A stretch of DNA of 64,000 bases, taken from contig CAZVOD010000015.1 in NCBI GenBank assembly GCA_964628385.1, positions 1 to 64,000 of the forward strand, in the 5' to 3' direction. Position numbers and translations under genes: made by a program. The notes under the pieces were generated by a model, which saw nothing but the letters and a program-made list of their open reading frames with translations, had not been told where the DNA came from and ran no database searches. The stretch is from JANQPA01 sp964628385. GTDB lineage: Bacteria; Bacteroidota; Bacteroidia; Chitinophagales; Saprospiraceae. Position 1 is the stretch's first letter, and the number at the start of each line of letters is the position of its first letter. Of this stretch, positions 25,767-34,529 are shown one piece after another.

Positions 25767-27401
25767 ATGCTCGATATTTTGCAATTGAATGACATGCTAG
25801 TACCAGAATTAAGGGAGCTAGCTGAACAATTGGGATTGACCAACTACAAGCGTTTGAATAAGCAAGAGTTGATCTATAAAATTCTTGACCACCAGGCCGT
25901 ATCTGGTGAGAATCAATCTCAAGGCGATCAGGATAATAAGACTATATCTGATCCTAAAGAAGAGGAAAAGGCTGAACCGGTTAAATCTGAAAAAAGAAGA
26001 GAAAGCAACCAAGATGACTATTCAGATGATACCAGCTCCGATGATTACGATGATTACGATGACTATAGAGAGCAAAAGTTGTCAGAAGAGGATAAGTCCG
26101 CCCCTAGAAAAAGAATGCGTCGAAAAGTATCCAAAAATGACCTAGAGCGACATGTAGAGGAGGAGACTCCTGAAAAAAAGGTAGGGAAAAGAAGTAAGGA
26201 AGAAAACGCCAACGGTAGCGAAAGCAATGATGCTGCTCCTGTAGAAGTCGTGGAAGACAATCAAAAGTTCGACATTGAGCTGGATGGGATTATCGAAGGG
26301 GAGGGAATCCTGGAGATGATGCCGGATGGCTACGGCTTTTTGAGGTCTTCTGATTATAACTACCTGACTTCACCGGATGATATTTACGTATCTCCTTCTC
26401 AGATAAAGTTATTTGGTCTAAAAACAGGGGACACAGTCAGAGGTGCTATTCGACCTCCCAAAGAGGGAGAAAAATACTTCGCGCTGTTACGGGTTTCCAA
26501 AATCAATGGTCTGGAACCAGCCGATATACGGGAACGTATCCCCTTTGATTATCTTACGCCGCTCTTTCCGGTAGAAAAGTTTAAGTTGATTACTTCCCCT
26601 ACAGGAAGAGACTTCGGTACCCGGATGATCGATTTGTTTACGCCCCTCGGAAAAGGGCAACGTGGCCTTATTGTGGCGCAGCCTAAAACAGGTAAGACTT
26701 TCTTGCTAAAGGATATTGCCAATGCTATTGCCAAAAACCACCCGGAGTCCTACCTTATCGTTCTTTTAATTGACGAACGTCCTGAAGAAGTTACCGATAT
26801 GAAGCGGAGCGTAAATGCAGAAGTGGTTGCCTCTACTTTTGATGAGCCCGCCGATAATCACGTGCGCGTAGCTGGCATTGTACTTGAGAAAGCCAAAAGA
26901 CTGGTGGAAAGCGGGCATGATGTAGTTATTCTGCTTGATTCCATTACCAGGTTAGCAAGAGCTTACAATACCGTAGCTCCCGCCAGTGGTAAAGTACTAT
27001 CCGGTGGTGTTGAAGCCAACGCATTGCATAAACCTAAGAAATTCTTCGGTGCAGCTCGTAATATCGAAGGTGGGGGCTCATTGACTATCCTGGCTACAGC
27101 TTTGATCGATACCGGATCAAAAATGGATGGCGTAATCTTCGAAGAATTTAAAGGTACCGGTAATATGGAGCTTCAGTTGGACCGTGCACTGGCCAACAAG
27201 CGTATGTATCCCGCTATTGACCTTACCAAGTCTAGTACAAGACGAGAAGATCTGCTACTCGATAAAGATACACTTCAAAGAATGTTCATCCTCAGAAATC
27301 ACCTGGCCGATATGAAGCCGGATGAAGCTATGGAGTTCTTACGCAAGCACATGCAAAGTACCTCCAGCAACGAGGAGTTCCTCACTTCTATGAATGGATA
27401 A
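25767..27401 (+). CDS. rho: Transcription termination factor Rho
   Basis: A 544-residue RNA-dependent hexameric ATPase that ends transcription. The N-terminal Rho_N three-helix part (residues 1-45: MLDILQLNDMLVPELRELAE) is followed by an acidic, low-complexity insertion (about 46-165, including DDYDDYDDYREQ and many Lys-Arg blocks), then the RNA-binding cold-shock-like fold (GYGFLRSSDYNYL near 187), the Walker A GQRGLIVAQPKTGKT near 297-311, Walker B VVILLDSITRLARA near 387, and the Q/R loop region SGGVEANALHKPKKFFG. It is about 125 residues longer than E. coli Rho because of the insertion, which is typical of Bacteroidota. A bidirectional hairpin separates it from the MscS gene. Confidence 0.98.
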   Translation: MLDILQLNDMLVPELRELAEQLGLTNYKRLNKQELIYKILDHQAVSGENQSQGDQDNKTISDPKEEEKAEPVKSEKRRESNQDDYSDDTSSDDYDDYDDYREQKLSEEDKSAPRKRMRRKVSKNDLERHVEEETPEKKVGKRSKEENANGSESNDAAPVEVVEDNQKFDIELDGIIEGEGILEMMPDGYGFLRSSDYNYLTSPDDIYVSPSQIKLFGLKTGDTVRGAIRPPKEGEKYFALLRVSKINGLEPADIRERIPFDYLTPLFPVEKFKLITSPTGRDFGTRMIDLFTPLGKGQRGLIVAQPKTGKTFLLKDIANAIAKNHPESYLIVLLIDERPEEVTDMKRSVNAEVVASTFDEPADNHVRVAGIVLEKAKRLVESGHDVVILLDSITRLARAYNTVAPASGKVLSGGVEANALHKPKKFFGAARNIEGGGSLTILATALIDTGSKMDGVIFEEFKGTGNMELQLDRALANKRMYPAIDLTKSSTRREDLLLDKDTLQRMFILRNHLADMKPDEAMEFLRKHMQSTSSNEEFLTSMNG

Positions 27402-27403
27402 AA

Positions 27404-27455
27404 GCAAAAAAAGGAGATTTCGCGGTTATTGATTCGGGAAATCTCCTCTGTGCTT
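27404..27455. terminator. Bidirectional terminator between rho and mscS-like gene
   Basis: Core arms GGAGATTTC (27413-27421) and GAAATCTCC (27438-27446) are bordered by GCAAAAAAA on the left and TGCTTTTGC on the right, giving A- and T-rich flanks for both convergent genes. Confidence 0.8.
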
Positions 27456-27471
27456 TTGCTGATATTTACTT

Positions 27472-29115
27472 CTAATTTAAATGGGAATTGATTTTTTTCT
27501 TATATCGCTCGATGTAAGACCCTACTGTTTGGTTGATCTCTTCGCTTGATTTGTTATGCTTCGGCGTTAGACTCTCCTGACCAGGAATGCGTTCCACATG
27601 CAAAGTGGAAGTAGGCAAGGCAAATCGGATACCCATCTCGTGGCCTAACTCCAAAATACCAAGTAGTAGGTCATGCTTTGTTTTTAACTCGTCTGTCCAA
27701 CTATTTACCGTAAAAAACACATAGAAAAGTACTTCAAGTGAATGGCTGCCCATTCCCGACAAATGAATTTCAAAATAATCTTTGCGAGTATTGGGGTGTG
27801 ACCTAACTAACTCTCTCAATCCTTCGATAAATTGATCAATCATGGCCGGAGGTGTATCGTAGGTTATGGAGATAGTTGTATTAAAACGCCTGTAACGTCT
27901 GAGCCCATAGTTGTCTACTATCATATCGGCCAGTTTTCCGTTGGGCACATAAACCAATGAATTGGAAAACGTACGTACGCGTGTCGACCGGAATCCCACC
28001 TCTTCTACGGTTCCATGGACATCAGAAAAATTTATCCAGTCGCCAATCTGAAAGGGGCGGTCCAGAAAAATGGTCAGTGAGCCAAACAGGTTCTTTAATA
28101 AATCCTGTGCCGCTAATGCCAGGGCAAGACCTCCTATGGAAAGCCCCGCGATCAGGGCCGTTACATCGACATTCATGGCCCTTAATGCCTCAATAATACC
28201 GGCAGCTATAATGAGCGTTTGTATCGTGCGCTTTGCAATAGGTACCAACTGCTCGTCAAGCTTGCTTTCTGTCTTTTCTGTATACCTCACACCATAATTA
28301 ATCCCTATGCCCAGAATTTGTAATACGATAAGTACAATGAGAAAAATGCTAACCAACTTGATAACTACAAAAGAAAACTGAAGCGACTCCACCGGAAACT
28401 GTAGTGTAGGAGTGAGAATCCTTATGACTCTAAGAATTAATAGGATGCTGGTATACCTGGCAATTTTTCGAATAGTATCTGGCTCTATCAATGAAGGATA
28501 TATTTTGGATCTACTCAGCCTAGCCAGTATTGGATTGAGTATACGCGAGAAGATCGCAAAGAGCAAGGTAGAAATTAGCAGAATAAAGATAAGCCCCACA
28601 TATTGCCATGCTGCCAAACCCAGAATTTTGGTCTGCCCAAATTTGGGCAATAGATTGAGGAGTAGGTCGGTGCCATACGGGTACACTTTTTTATGTAAAG
28701 CAGGAATCAGCCGAACTGTTTCCCTTGAATAATACCAGCTATCATCAATCTTTTCCAGGTAGACTTCCGGAAGCTTTTCCGGGAAAAGTACGTAGTAGTT
28801 CTCGGAGGAAATACTGTCAGGCTGGAAATTATTGTCAGTCGGCACCTTTTGGATCTGAATGAAAAGCCCCTCCCCGTCCAGGATTTGTTTAAGCTGTATA
28901 GCGAGTCTTTCGGCTTTTTCATTATTTTCAACCCCATAAATTGCCTGGGCTGCCAAGTCGGGCCGATAGGTATCTTCCTGTAAATAGTGTAGATGTGATA
29001 ATACCGTATTGTAAGGGTTTTCCAGGGTGATAATTACTGTATCCTGGCTTTGGGAAAAAGTAAAGGTGTTAAAAAGTATACCGATAGCAAGAAAAATGTA
29101 CTGAATTTTTTTCAT
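27472..29115 (-). CDS. MscS-family mechanosensitive channel
   Basis: A 547-residue channel-like protein. A signal peptide (about 1-21) leads to a ~140-residue periplasmic domain, then membrane segments (about 170-190, 215-233, 245-270, 295-310) and the conserved MscS pore and beta domain: LIAGLSIGGLALALAAQDLLKNLFGSLTIFLDRPFQIGDWINF near residues 325-367, followed by VEEVGFRSTRVRTFSNSLVYVPNGKL. MscS channels release solutes on osmotic downshock; the pore helix with its Gly/Ala pattern is intact. It is monocistronic and convergent with rho. With the betaine genes it adds to an osmotic-stress theme, though they are 25 kb apart. Confidence 0.92.
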   Translation of the reverse strand: MKKIQYIFLAIGILFNTFTFSQSQDTVIITLENPYNTVLSHLHYLQEDTYRPDLAAQAIYGVENNEKAERLAIQLKQILDGEGLFIQIQKVPTDNNFQPDSISSENYYVLFPEKLPEVYLEKIDDSWYYSRETVRLIPALHKKVYPYGTDLLLNLLPKFGQTKILGLAAWQYVGLIFILLISTLLFAIFSRILNPILARLSRSKIYPSLIEPDTIRKIARYTSILLILRVIRILTPTLQFPVESLQFSFVVIKLVSIFLIVLIVLQILGIGINYGVRYTEKTESKLDEQLVPIAKRTIQTLIIAAGIIEALRAMNVDVTALIAGLSIGGLALALAAQDLLKNLFGSLTIFLDRPFQIGDWINFSDVHGTVEEVGFRSTRVRTFSNSLVYVPNGKLADMIVDNYGLRRYRRFNTTISITYDTPPAMIDQFIEGLRELVRSHPNTRKDYFEIHLSGMGSHSLEVLFYVFFTVNSWTDELKTKHDLLLGILELGHEMGIRFALPTSTLHVERIPGQESLTPKHNKSSEEINQTVGSYIERYKKKINSHLN

Positions 29116-29383
29116 AATAAGTATTTTGGGTTAGGCCAAAATTAAGGACTTATTTTCATCTTTAAGATTTATTGACAGCTTATATGACTAATAGGCGTCC
29201 AAAACTTAGTCCCGGATTTAAGGCACAATTATTGAGAATTGAATATTTTTATGCTTACTTAAGACAGCGTGATTGGACTTCGGCCTTTAGCCTATTCTGA
29301 TACCTTCGAAACCAGTCTAATACCTCTCTGATCTGTTAATATCAGCAAACAAAGTATATCACTAGCAACACTATAATGCTCTC

Positions 29384-32344
29384 ATGAAAAAAACAATATT
29401 AGTACTCACCATTTTAGTCCTCCTATTTATTTCTAATTATTCTCTTACAGCTCAGAAATTGACACATACGCAAGGAGAAGTGTTGGTTATGTTTGATAAA
29501 GAAGTAAATGTCGTTAATTGGGCTAAAAGGTTTAATCCCTTCGATAAGATAAAGGAAAAAATAACACTAGATGAACAACTTTCCATACCAATGAATATAT
29601 GGAAGCTTCGCTTTAATTACGCAAAACTCAATGAAAAGCGGGTTCTTGATCTTTTGCAGGAACAGCCAGAAGTTCTTGCTGCTCAGTTTAATCACTTTGT
29701 AACTCAACGCCGGCGGCCTAACGATCCGGATTATAATTTGTTGTGGTATTTTTTTAACAACGGCCAAAGTGGAGGCACTCCTGGCGTTGACCTCGGTATG
29801 GAAGAAACTTGGGAACTAACTACCGGAGGAACCAGCGCTGCCGGGGATACCGTGGTCATTTGTGTAATTGATGATGGCCTGGACCCCGCGCATCGGGATT
29901 TTGACGGCAACCTTTGGGTGAACTATGCAGAAATTCCTGATAATGGAATAGATGATGATAACAACGGTTTTGTAGATGATTACAACGGATGGAATGCCTT
30001 TCGGGACGATGATGAGATCGACGACATCAATACACACGGTACACCTGTAACTGGTGTGATAGGTGCCCGGGGAAACAATAATCTGGGTACTACTGGCATA
30101 ATGTGGGAGGTTAAGCTTATGATTGTTAGTGGAGGAGCTAATACTGAGGCAGAGAACATACAGGCCTTTTCCTATGCCTTATCCAACCGATTGAAATATA
30201 ATGAATCAGCGGGTCGGGAAGGGGCTTTTGTTACTGCTATTAACTTTTCTCAGGCTGTTTTAGTACCGGACGGTGTAGATCGTGACTTTCCACTGTGGTG
30301 TGCCCTGTTGGATGAGATGGGAGAAGCTGGTATTCTTACCATTGCTGCTGCTCCGAATGAAGAAGTAAGTACCGATGAAACCATTGAATATCCGGCCCGG
30401 TGCGACAGTGAGTACTTGATCATGGTGACAAGCGTTGATCACAATGGAGCGTATGCCGGCAGAGGGTTCGGAGAACAAACAATTGATATAGCTGCTTTTG
30501 GGGAAAATATCTGGACGACTACGAATGGTAATGACTATAATTTCACAACGGGTACTTCTTTTGCTACGCCAATGGTAGCTGGCGCTGTAGGACTTTTGTA
30601 TACTTCGCCCTGTTTATCTTTGAGTGCTATTGCTGATGCTGATCCTTCAGGTGCAGCCTTACTGGTGAAAGATTACATTTTTGATGGCCTGGTAGCCGAG
30701 TCATCATTAAACGGAAAAGTCAAAACCGGTGGTTATCTCAATGTCAATAATGCTGTAAGCCGATATCTGGGCGAGTGCAGCGATTGTGTGGAACCTACCA
30801 GTCTGGCTGCATCCCAGGTTAGTGATGCCGCTGTTACATTGGAGTGGAAAAACAATGATAGCCTGCTTAGAGTAGACTTGAGGGTAAAAAGAGTTGGAAC
30901 ACAAAACTGGACAATTTTTGAGGATGTCAATTCCGGGCTCGAGCTTGAAAGCCTGCTGGCTTGCGAAAGTTATGAAGCGCAGCTACGTGGGTTTTGTAAA
31001 AGTGATACCCTCAATTTTGGAAGCTCTTTTTTCTTCCAGACAGATGGATGCTGTGAAGCTCCCCAGGATATGACACTGCTTTTGAACGGCGAAAACAGGG
31101 TTTTGTTAGGCTGGACGGATTTGCTGGCCGCCAGAACGTATACCGTTCGTTATCGAAAAATTGAAGCAAGCGAATGGAATACACTCAACATCGGTAGCGA
31201 GAGTGTTTTCATAGAAGATCTACAGGCCTGTACCTCCTATGAGGTACAGGTACAATCCAACTGTGATACCTTGTTAACTGACTTTTCGGCCAGCCTATTT
31301 TTTGAAACTTTGGGCTGTGGTGCCTGTACTGATCTGGACTATTGCAGCGTCAGTAATGCGAGTAATGAAGGAGAGTGGATAGATGAAGTTCGGATTGCTG
31401 AATTAGTCAATAAGTCCGGTCGGGACGATAAAGCCTACACCGCTTTTACTGACCTTACTGCTCCTGCGCTGCTTGTTGATAGTATTTATGATATTACCCT
31501 GATCCCAGGGTTCAGCCCCAGAGCTTTTAGCGAGTATTTCAGAGTTTGGGTGGATCTGAACCAGGATGGTATATTTACCAGTTCAGAGATTGTTTTTGAT
31601 CCCGGAGATACCGTGAGAGATACTTTACGCGGCAGCTTTTCTATTCCGGCATCCGCTTTGGAGGGAAAAACGAGGTTGCGAGTGGTCATGAACTTCAATG
31701 TACCCGGCGGTCCCTGCACTTTATCTGGAAGCGGTAATGCTGTTCCCGGAGAAGTAGAAGATTATTGTGTCAATATAGTGAGTAGTCTTGAAGCGTGCTG
31801 CGCTCCGAATGAGCTTACACTGGATAATTTCACTGCGGAAACTTTATCTATTAGCTGGGAAGACCAAGACTGTGGTACCAATGGTCACATTATTCGCTAT
31901 CGACCGGAAGGTCAGTTTGAATGGATCAGTGATATTACCAACTTAAATGAGATTACGCTCAACGATCTGGAGCAGTGTACTGCTTATGAATTGCAGATAC
32001 AGGGCTTGTGCCGCAGTGATTTTTCAGATTTTTCCAGCATCTTCCGATTTGCTACCGACTGTGAAACGACCGGCACCAACGAATTTGCTCAGGAACTGGA
32101 TCTAACTGTCTTTCCCAATCCTGCAAAAAACTTTTTAACGTTACAATTCAACTTACCGGAGCAAAGACTTATTTCTCTAAAACTTTTTGGTATTGATGGG
32201 AAAATGAAATACCGTGATACCAAAGCGCTAGTAAACGGACGGCAACAGGTAGAGATGGATATCAGTGCTTTTTCAGCGGGCGTGTACCTTCTGACGATAG
32301 AATCTGAGAAAAACTATGTGGTGGAGAAGGTAATTATTGAGTAG
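29384..32344 (+). CDS. Large secreted subtilisin with fibronectin-like and GEVED domains
   Basis: A 986-residue peptidase S8 protein. Signal peptide about 1-23; pro-region to ~110; catalytic Asp163 (VICVIDDGLD), His218 (INTHGTPVTG) and Ser392 (TGTSFATPMVAG). The oxyanion Asn sits in AAAPNEE, a variant of the usual AAGN. A Ca-binding-like loop DNGIDDDNNGFVDDYNGW follows the first Asp. After the protease come fibronectin type III-like domains (about 460-550, 555-640, 800-890), a GEVED-type domain (about 650-795, with DLNQDGIFTSSE and GEVEDYCVNI) and a Por-type sorting domain (LTVFPNPAKNFL to the end). It should be exported through type IX secretion. Confidence 0.93.
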   Translation: MKKTILVLTILVLLFISNYSLTAQKLTHTQGEVLVMFDKEVNVVNWAKRFNPFDKIKEKITLDEQLSIPMNIWKLRFNYAKLNEKRVLDLLQEQPEVLAAQFNHFVTQRRRPNDPDYNLLWYFFNNGQSGGTPGVDLGMEETWELTTGGTSAAGDTVVICVIDDGLDPAHRDFDGNLWVNYAEIPDNGIDDDNNGFVDDYNGWNAFRDDDEIDDINTHGTPVTGVIGARGNNNLGTTGIMWEVKLMIVSGGANTEAENIQAFSYALSNRLKYNESAGREGAFVTAINFSQAVLVPDGVDRDFPLWCALLDEMGEAGILTIAAAPNEEVSTDETIEYPARCDSEYLIMVTSVDHNGAYAGRGFGEQTIDIAAFGENIWTTTNGNDYNFTTGTSFATPMVAGAVGLLYTSPCLSLSAIADADPSGAALLVKDYIFDGLVAESSLNGKVKTGGYLNVNNAVSRYLGECSDCVEPTSLAASQVSDAAVTLEWKNNDSLLRVDLRVKRVGTQNWTIFEDVNSGLELESLLACESYEAQLRGFCKSDTLNFGSSFFFQTDGCCEAPQDMTLLLNGENRVLLGWTDLLAARTYTVRYRKIEASEWNTLNIGSESVFIEDLQACTSYEVQVQSNCDTLLTDFSASLFFETLGCGACTDLDYCSVSNASNEGEWIDEVRIAELVNKSGRDDKAYTAFTDLTAPALLVDSIYDITLIPGFSPRAFSEYFRVWVDLNQDGIFTSSEIVFDPGDTVRDTLRGSFSIPASALEGKTRLRVVMNFNVPGGPCTLSGSGNAVPGEVEDYCVNIVSSLEACCAPNELTLDNFTAETLSISWEDQDCGTNGHIIRYRPEGQFEWISDITNLNEITLNDLEQCTAYELQIQGLCRSDFSDFSSIFRFATDCETTGTNEFAQELDLTVFPNPAKNFLTLQFNLPEQRLISLKLFGIDGKMKYRDTKALVNGRQQVEMDISAFSAGVYLLTIESEKNYVVEKVIIE

Positions 32345-32429
32345 GCTTAACCTCTTGCGTTGGATGTGAGTTGCTCCCGGAGCAAGCAAGTACCCTTCGC
32401 TCGATCAGAGCCAGCAGCAGAATGAACTA

Positions 32430-32477
32430 GGGCTATCAGCTTGTAGAGTAAAATATAGACTAAAAAGCTGATAGCCC
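32430..32477. terminator. Bidirectional hairpin between subtilisin and aspS
   Basis: Thirteen-base perfect arms GGGCTATCAGCTT (32430-32442) and AAGCTGATAGCCC (32465-32477) around a 22-base A-rich loop, set between two convergent genes. Confidence 0.75.
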
Positions 32478-32483
32478 AACTTT

Positions 32484-34262
32484 TTAGCTCTGGCTTTCAG
32501 AAGTAATATTCATTTCAATATTGAGTTCTTTCAGCTGTTCATCAGCAATAGGAGAGGGAGCATCGATCATCATATCGCGCCCCTGGTTGTTTTTGGGGAA
32601 TGCGATAAAATCCCGGATCGAGCTCACGCCATTCATTACTGAACACAAACGGTCAAAACCAAAGGCAATACCGCCGTGTGGAGGTGCGCCGTACTCAAAT
32701 GCGCCCAGTAAAAAACCGAACTGCTCCTGTGCTTCCTCATCGGTAAAGCCCAGCAAGGTGAAGTTTTTCTCTTGCAGTGCTTTGTCATGAATACGGATAG
32801 AGCCGCCTCCTATTTCTACACCATTGATAACCAAGTCATAAGCATCTGCTCTAAGCGATTTCATGGTTTCATGATCACCATCTAACATTTTGTTGACATC
32901 TTCTTTCTTGGGAGAGGTGAATGGATGATGCATTGCAAAAAAGCGTTCTGCTTCTTCATCCCATTCCAGCAGCGGAAAATCCAATACCCATAAAGGTTTG
33001 AAAACATCGGGCTTGATAAGGTCAAGGCGGCGGCCCATCTCCAGGCGTAATTCACTAAGTTGCTTGCGCACCTTATCGGTTTCTTCGGCCAGGATAAGCA
33101 GTAGGTCACCAGGTTGGGCATTCATCTTATCTGCCCATGTTTTTAGGGCCTCTTGATCAAAGAATTTATCGACAGATGATTTGAATGAACCATCTTCATT
33201 ACATTTCACATAAACCAAACCTTTGGCTCCGATTTGGGGGCGTTTCACCCATTTTGTCAATTCGTCCAGCTGTTTTCTGGTGTAATTGGCTGCACCTTGT
33301 GCGCAAATACCCACGACAAGTTCTGCGCTATCAAAGACCACCAACCCTTTATTCTGCGTCAACTCATTGAGTTCCGTAAATGGCATATCAAATCTCAGGT
33401 CTGGTTTATCTGAACCATATAAGCGCATGGCATCATCGTAAGACATTCTTGGAAAATCAGGTAATTCTATACCATTGAGGGTTTTGAAGACGTATTTGGT
33501 TAAACCTTCAAAAGTATTCAGGATATCCTCCTGAGTAACAAAAGCCATTTCACAATCGATCTGGGTAAATTCGGGTTGGCGGTCAGCTCTCAGGTCTTCA
33601 TCTCTGAAGCACTTAACAAGCTGAAAATATTTATCAAATCCCGAAACCATCAGGATTTGCTTGAAAGTTTGAGGTGATTGTGGAAGTGCATAAAATTGCC
33701 CCGGGTTCATCCGGCTGGGTACCACAAAGTCACGGGCGCCTTCGGGAGTGCTCTTGATCAGGCACGGCGTTTCTATTTCTACAAATTGCTGATCACTGAG
33801 GTACTTACGAACTTCTATGGCCAAACGGCTACGGAAGATAATATTATTTTGTACCGGACCACGGCGCAGATCGAGATAGCGATATTTCATTCTCAGGTCA
33901 TCACCCCCATCAGTATCATCTTCTATTGTAAAAGGAGGTAGTTTGGCAGCGTTTAGAATAGTCAGGTTAGTCACTTCGATTTCAATATCTCCCGTAGGGA
34001 TTTTATCATTCTTGGAAGCCCTTTCGATGACAGTTCCGGTAATTTGTATGACAAATTCACGGCCAAGGGTACGCGCTTTTTTAAAAAGCTCAGCAGAGGA
34101 TTTTTCTTCATTAAAGATCAATTGAGTAATCCCGTAGCGATCTCTTAGATCAATCCACATCATAAAACCTTTATCTCGTGTTTTTTGTACCCATCCACTG
34201 AGGGTTACTTCCTGGCCTACATGTTCAATGCGTAATTCTCCGCAGTTGTGCGTCCGATACAT
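32484..34262 (-). CDS. aspS: Aspartate--tRNA ligase
   Basis: A class II synthetase of about 592 residues. The start at 34262 (MYRTHNCGELRIEHVGQEVTLSGWVQ) is the family N-terminus; the extra 11 residues of the longer frame are unlikely. The anticodon-binding OB fold is at 1-110, class II motifs include FRDEDLRADRQPEFTQIDCEM, and the bacterial insertion domain lies at about 290-410 (KWVKRPQIGAKGLVYVKC). Motif 3 is GGIAFGFDRL. The C-terminus IRDFIAFPKNNQGRDMMIDAPSPI is typical. It charges tRNA-Asp. Convergent with the large subtilisin. Confidence 0.98.
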   Translation of the reverse strand: MYRTHNCGELRIEHVGQEVTLSGWVQKTRDKGFMMWIDLRDRYGITQLIFNEEKSSAELFKKARTLGREFVIQITGTVIERASKNDKIPTGDIEIEVTNLTILNAAKLPPFTIEDDTDGGDDLRMKYRYLDLRRGPVQNNIIFRSRLAIEVRKYLSDQQFVEIETPCLIKSTPEGARDFVVPSRMNPGQFYALPQSPQTFKQILMVSGFDKYFQLVKCFRDEDLRADRQPEFTQIDCEMAFVTQEDILNTFEGLTKYVFKTLNGIELPDFPRMSYDDAMRLYGSDKPDLRFDMPFTELNELTQNKGLVVFDSAELVVGICAQGAANYTRKQLDELTKWVKRPQIGAKGLVYVKCNEDGSFKSSVDKFFDQEALKTWADKMNAQPGDLLLILAEETDKVRKQLSELRLEMGRRLDLIKPDVFKPLWVLDFPLLEWDEEAERFFAMHHPFTSPKKEDVNKMLDGDHETMKSLRADAYDLVINGVEIGGGSIRIHDKALQEKNFTLLGFTDEEAQEQFGFLLGAFEYGAPPHGGIAFGFDRLCSVMNGVSSIRDFIAFPKNNQGRDMMIDAPSPIADEQLKELNIEMNITSESQS

Positions 34263-34416
34263 AATGACTGTTTTTATTTTTTGGCTTACTTCCAAAAGTA
34301 TATTCCATACATGAGGAAGTCCTGTTGAAGTTGAGCGCTAGAAAATGAGCCACAAAAATATAAAAGTTATTAGAGGAAAGCTAATAAGGCCGCTATAATT
34401 GAATGGCTAAGTTTAG

Positions 34417-34442
34417 GGCAAAAGCTTTTGCCTGCAAGCAGG
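34417..34442. repeat. Adjacent short palindromes upstream of the transporter
   Basis: A perfect 16-bp palindrome GGCAAAAGCTTTTGCC (34417-34432) runs directly into a hairpin CCTGC-AA-GCAGG (34431-34442). They lie between aspS and the transporter gene in a non-coding stretch and could be an operator or a degraded repeat. Confidence 0.5.
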
Positions 34443-34529
34443 AAAGGCTATTATTAAAAGAGGGTTCCCAAACCTTTTTTGCCACAGCTTGAATTAATTC
34501 TTACATTTGGGCGCAATATTTCGATAACT

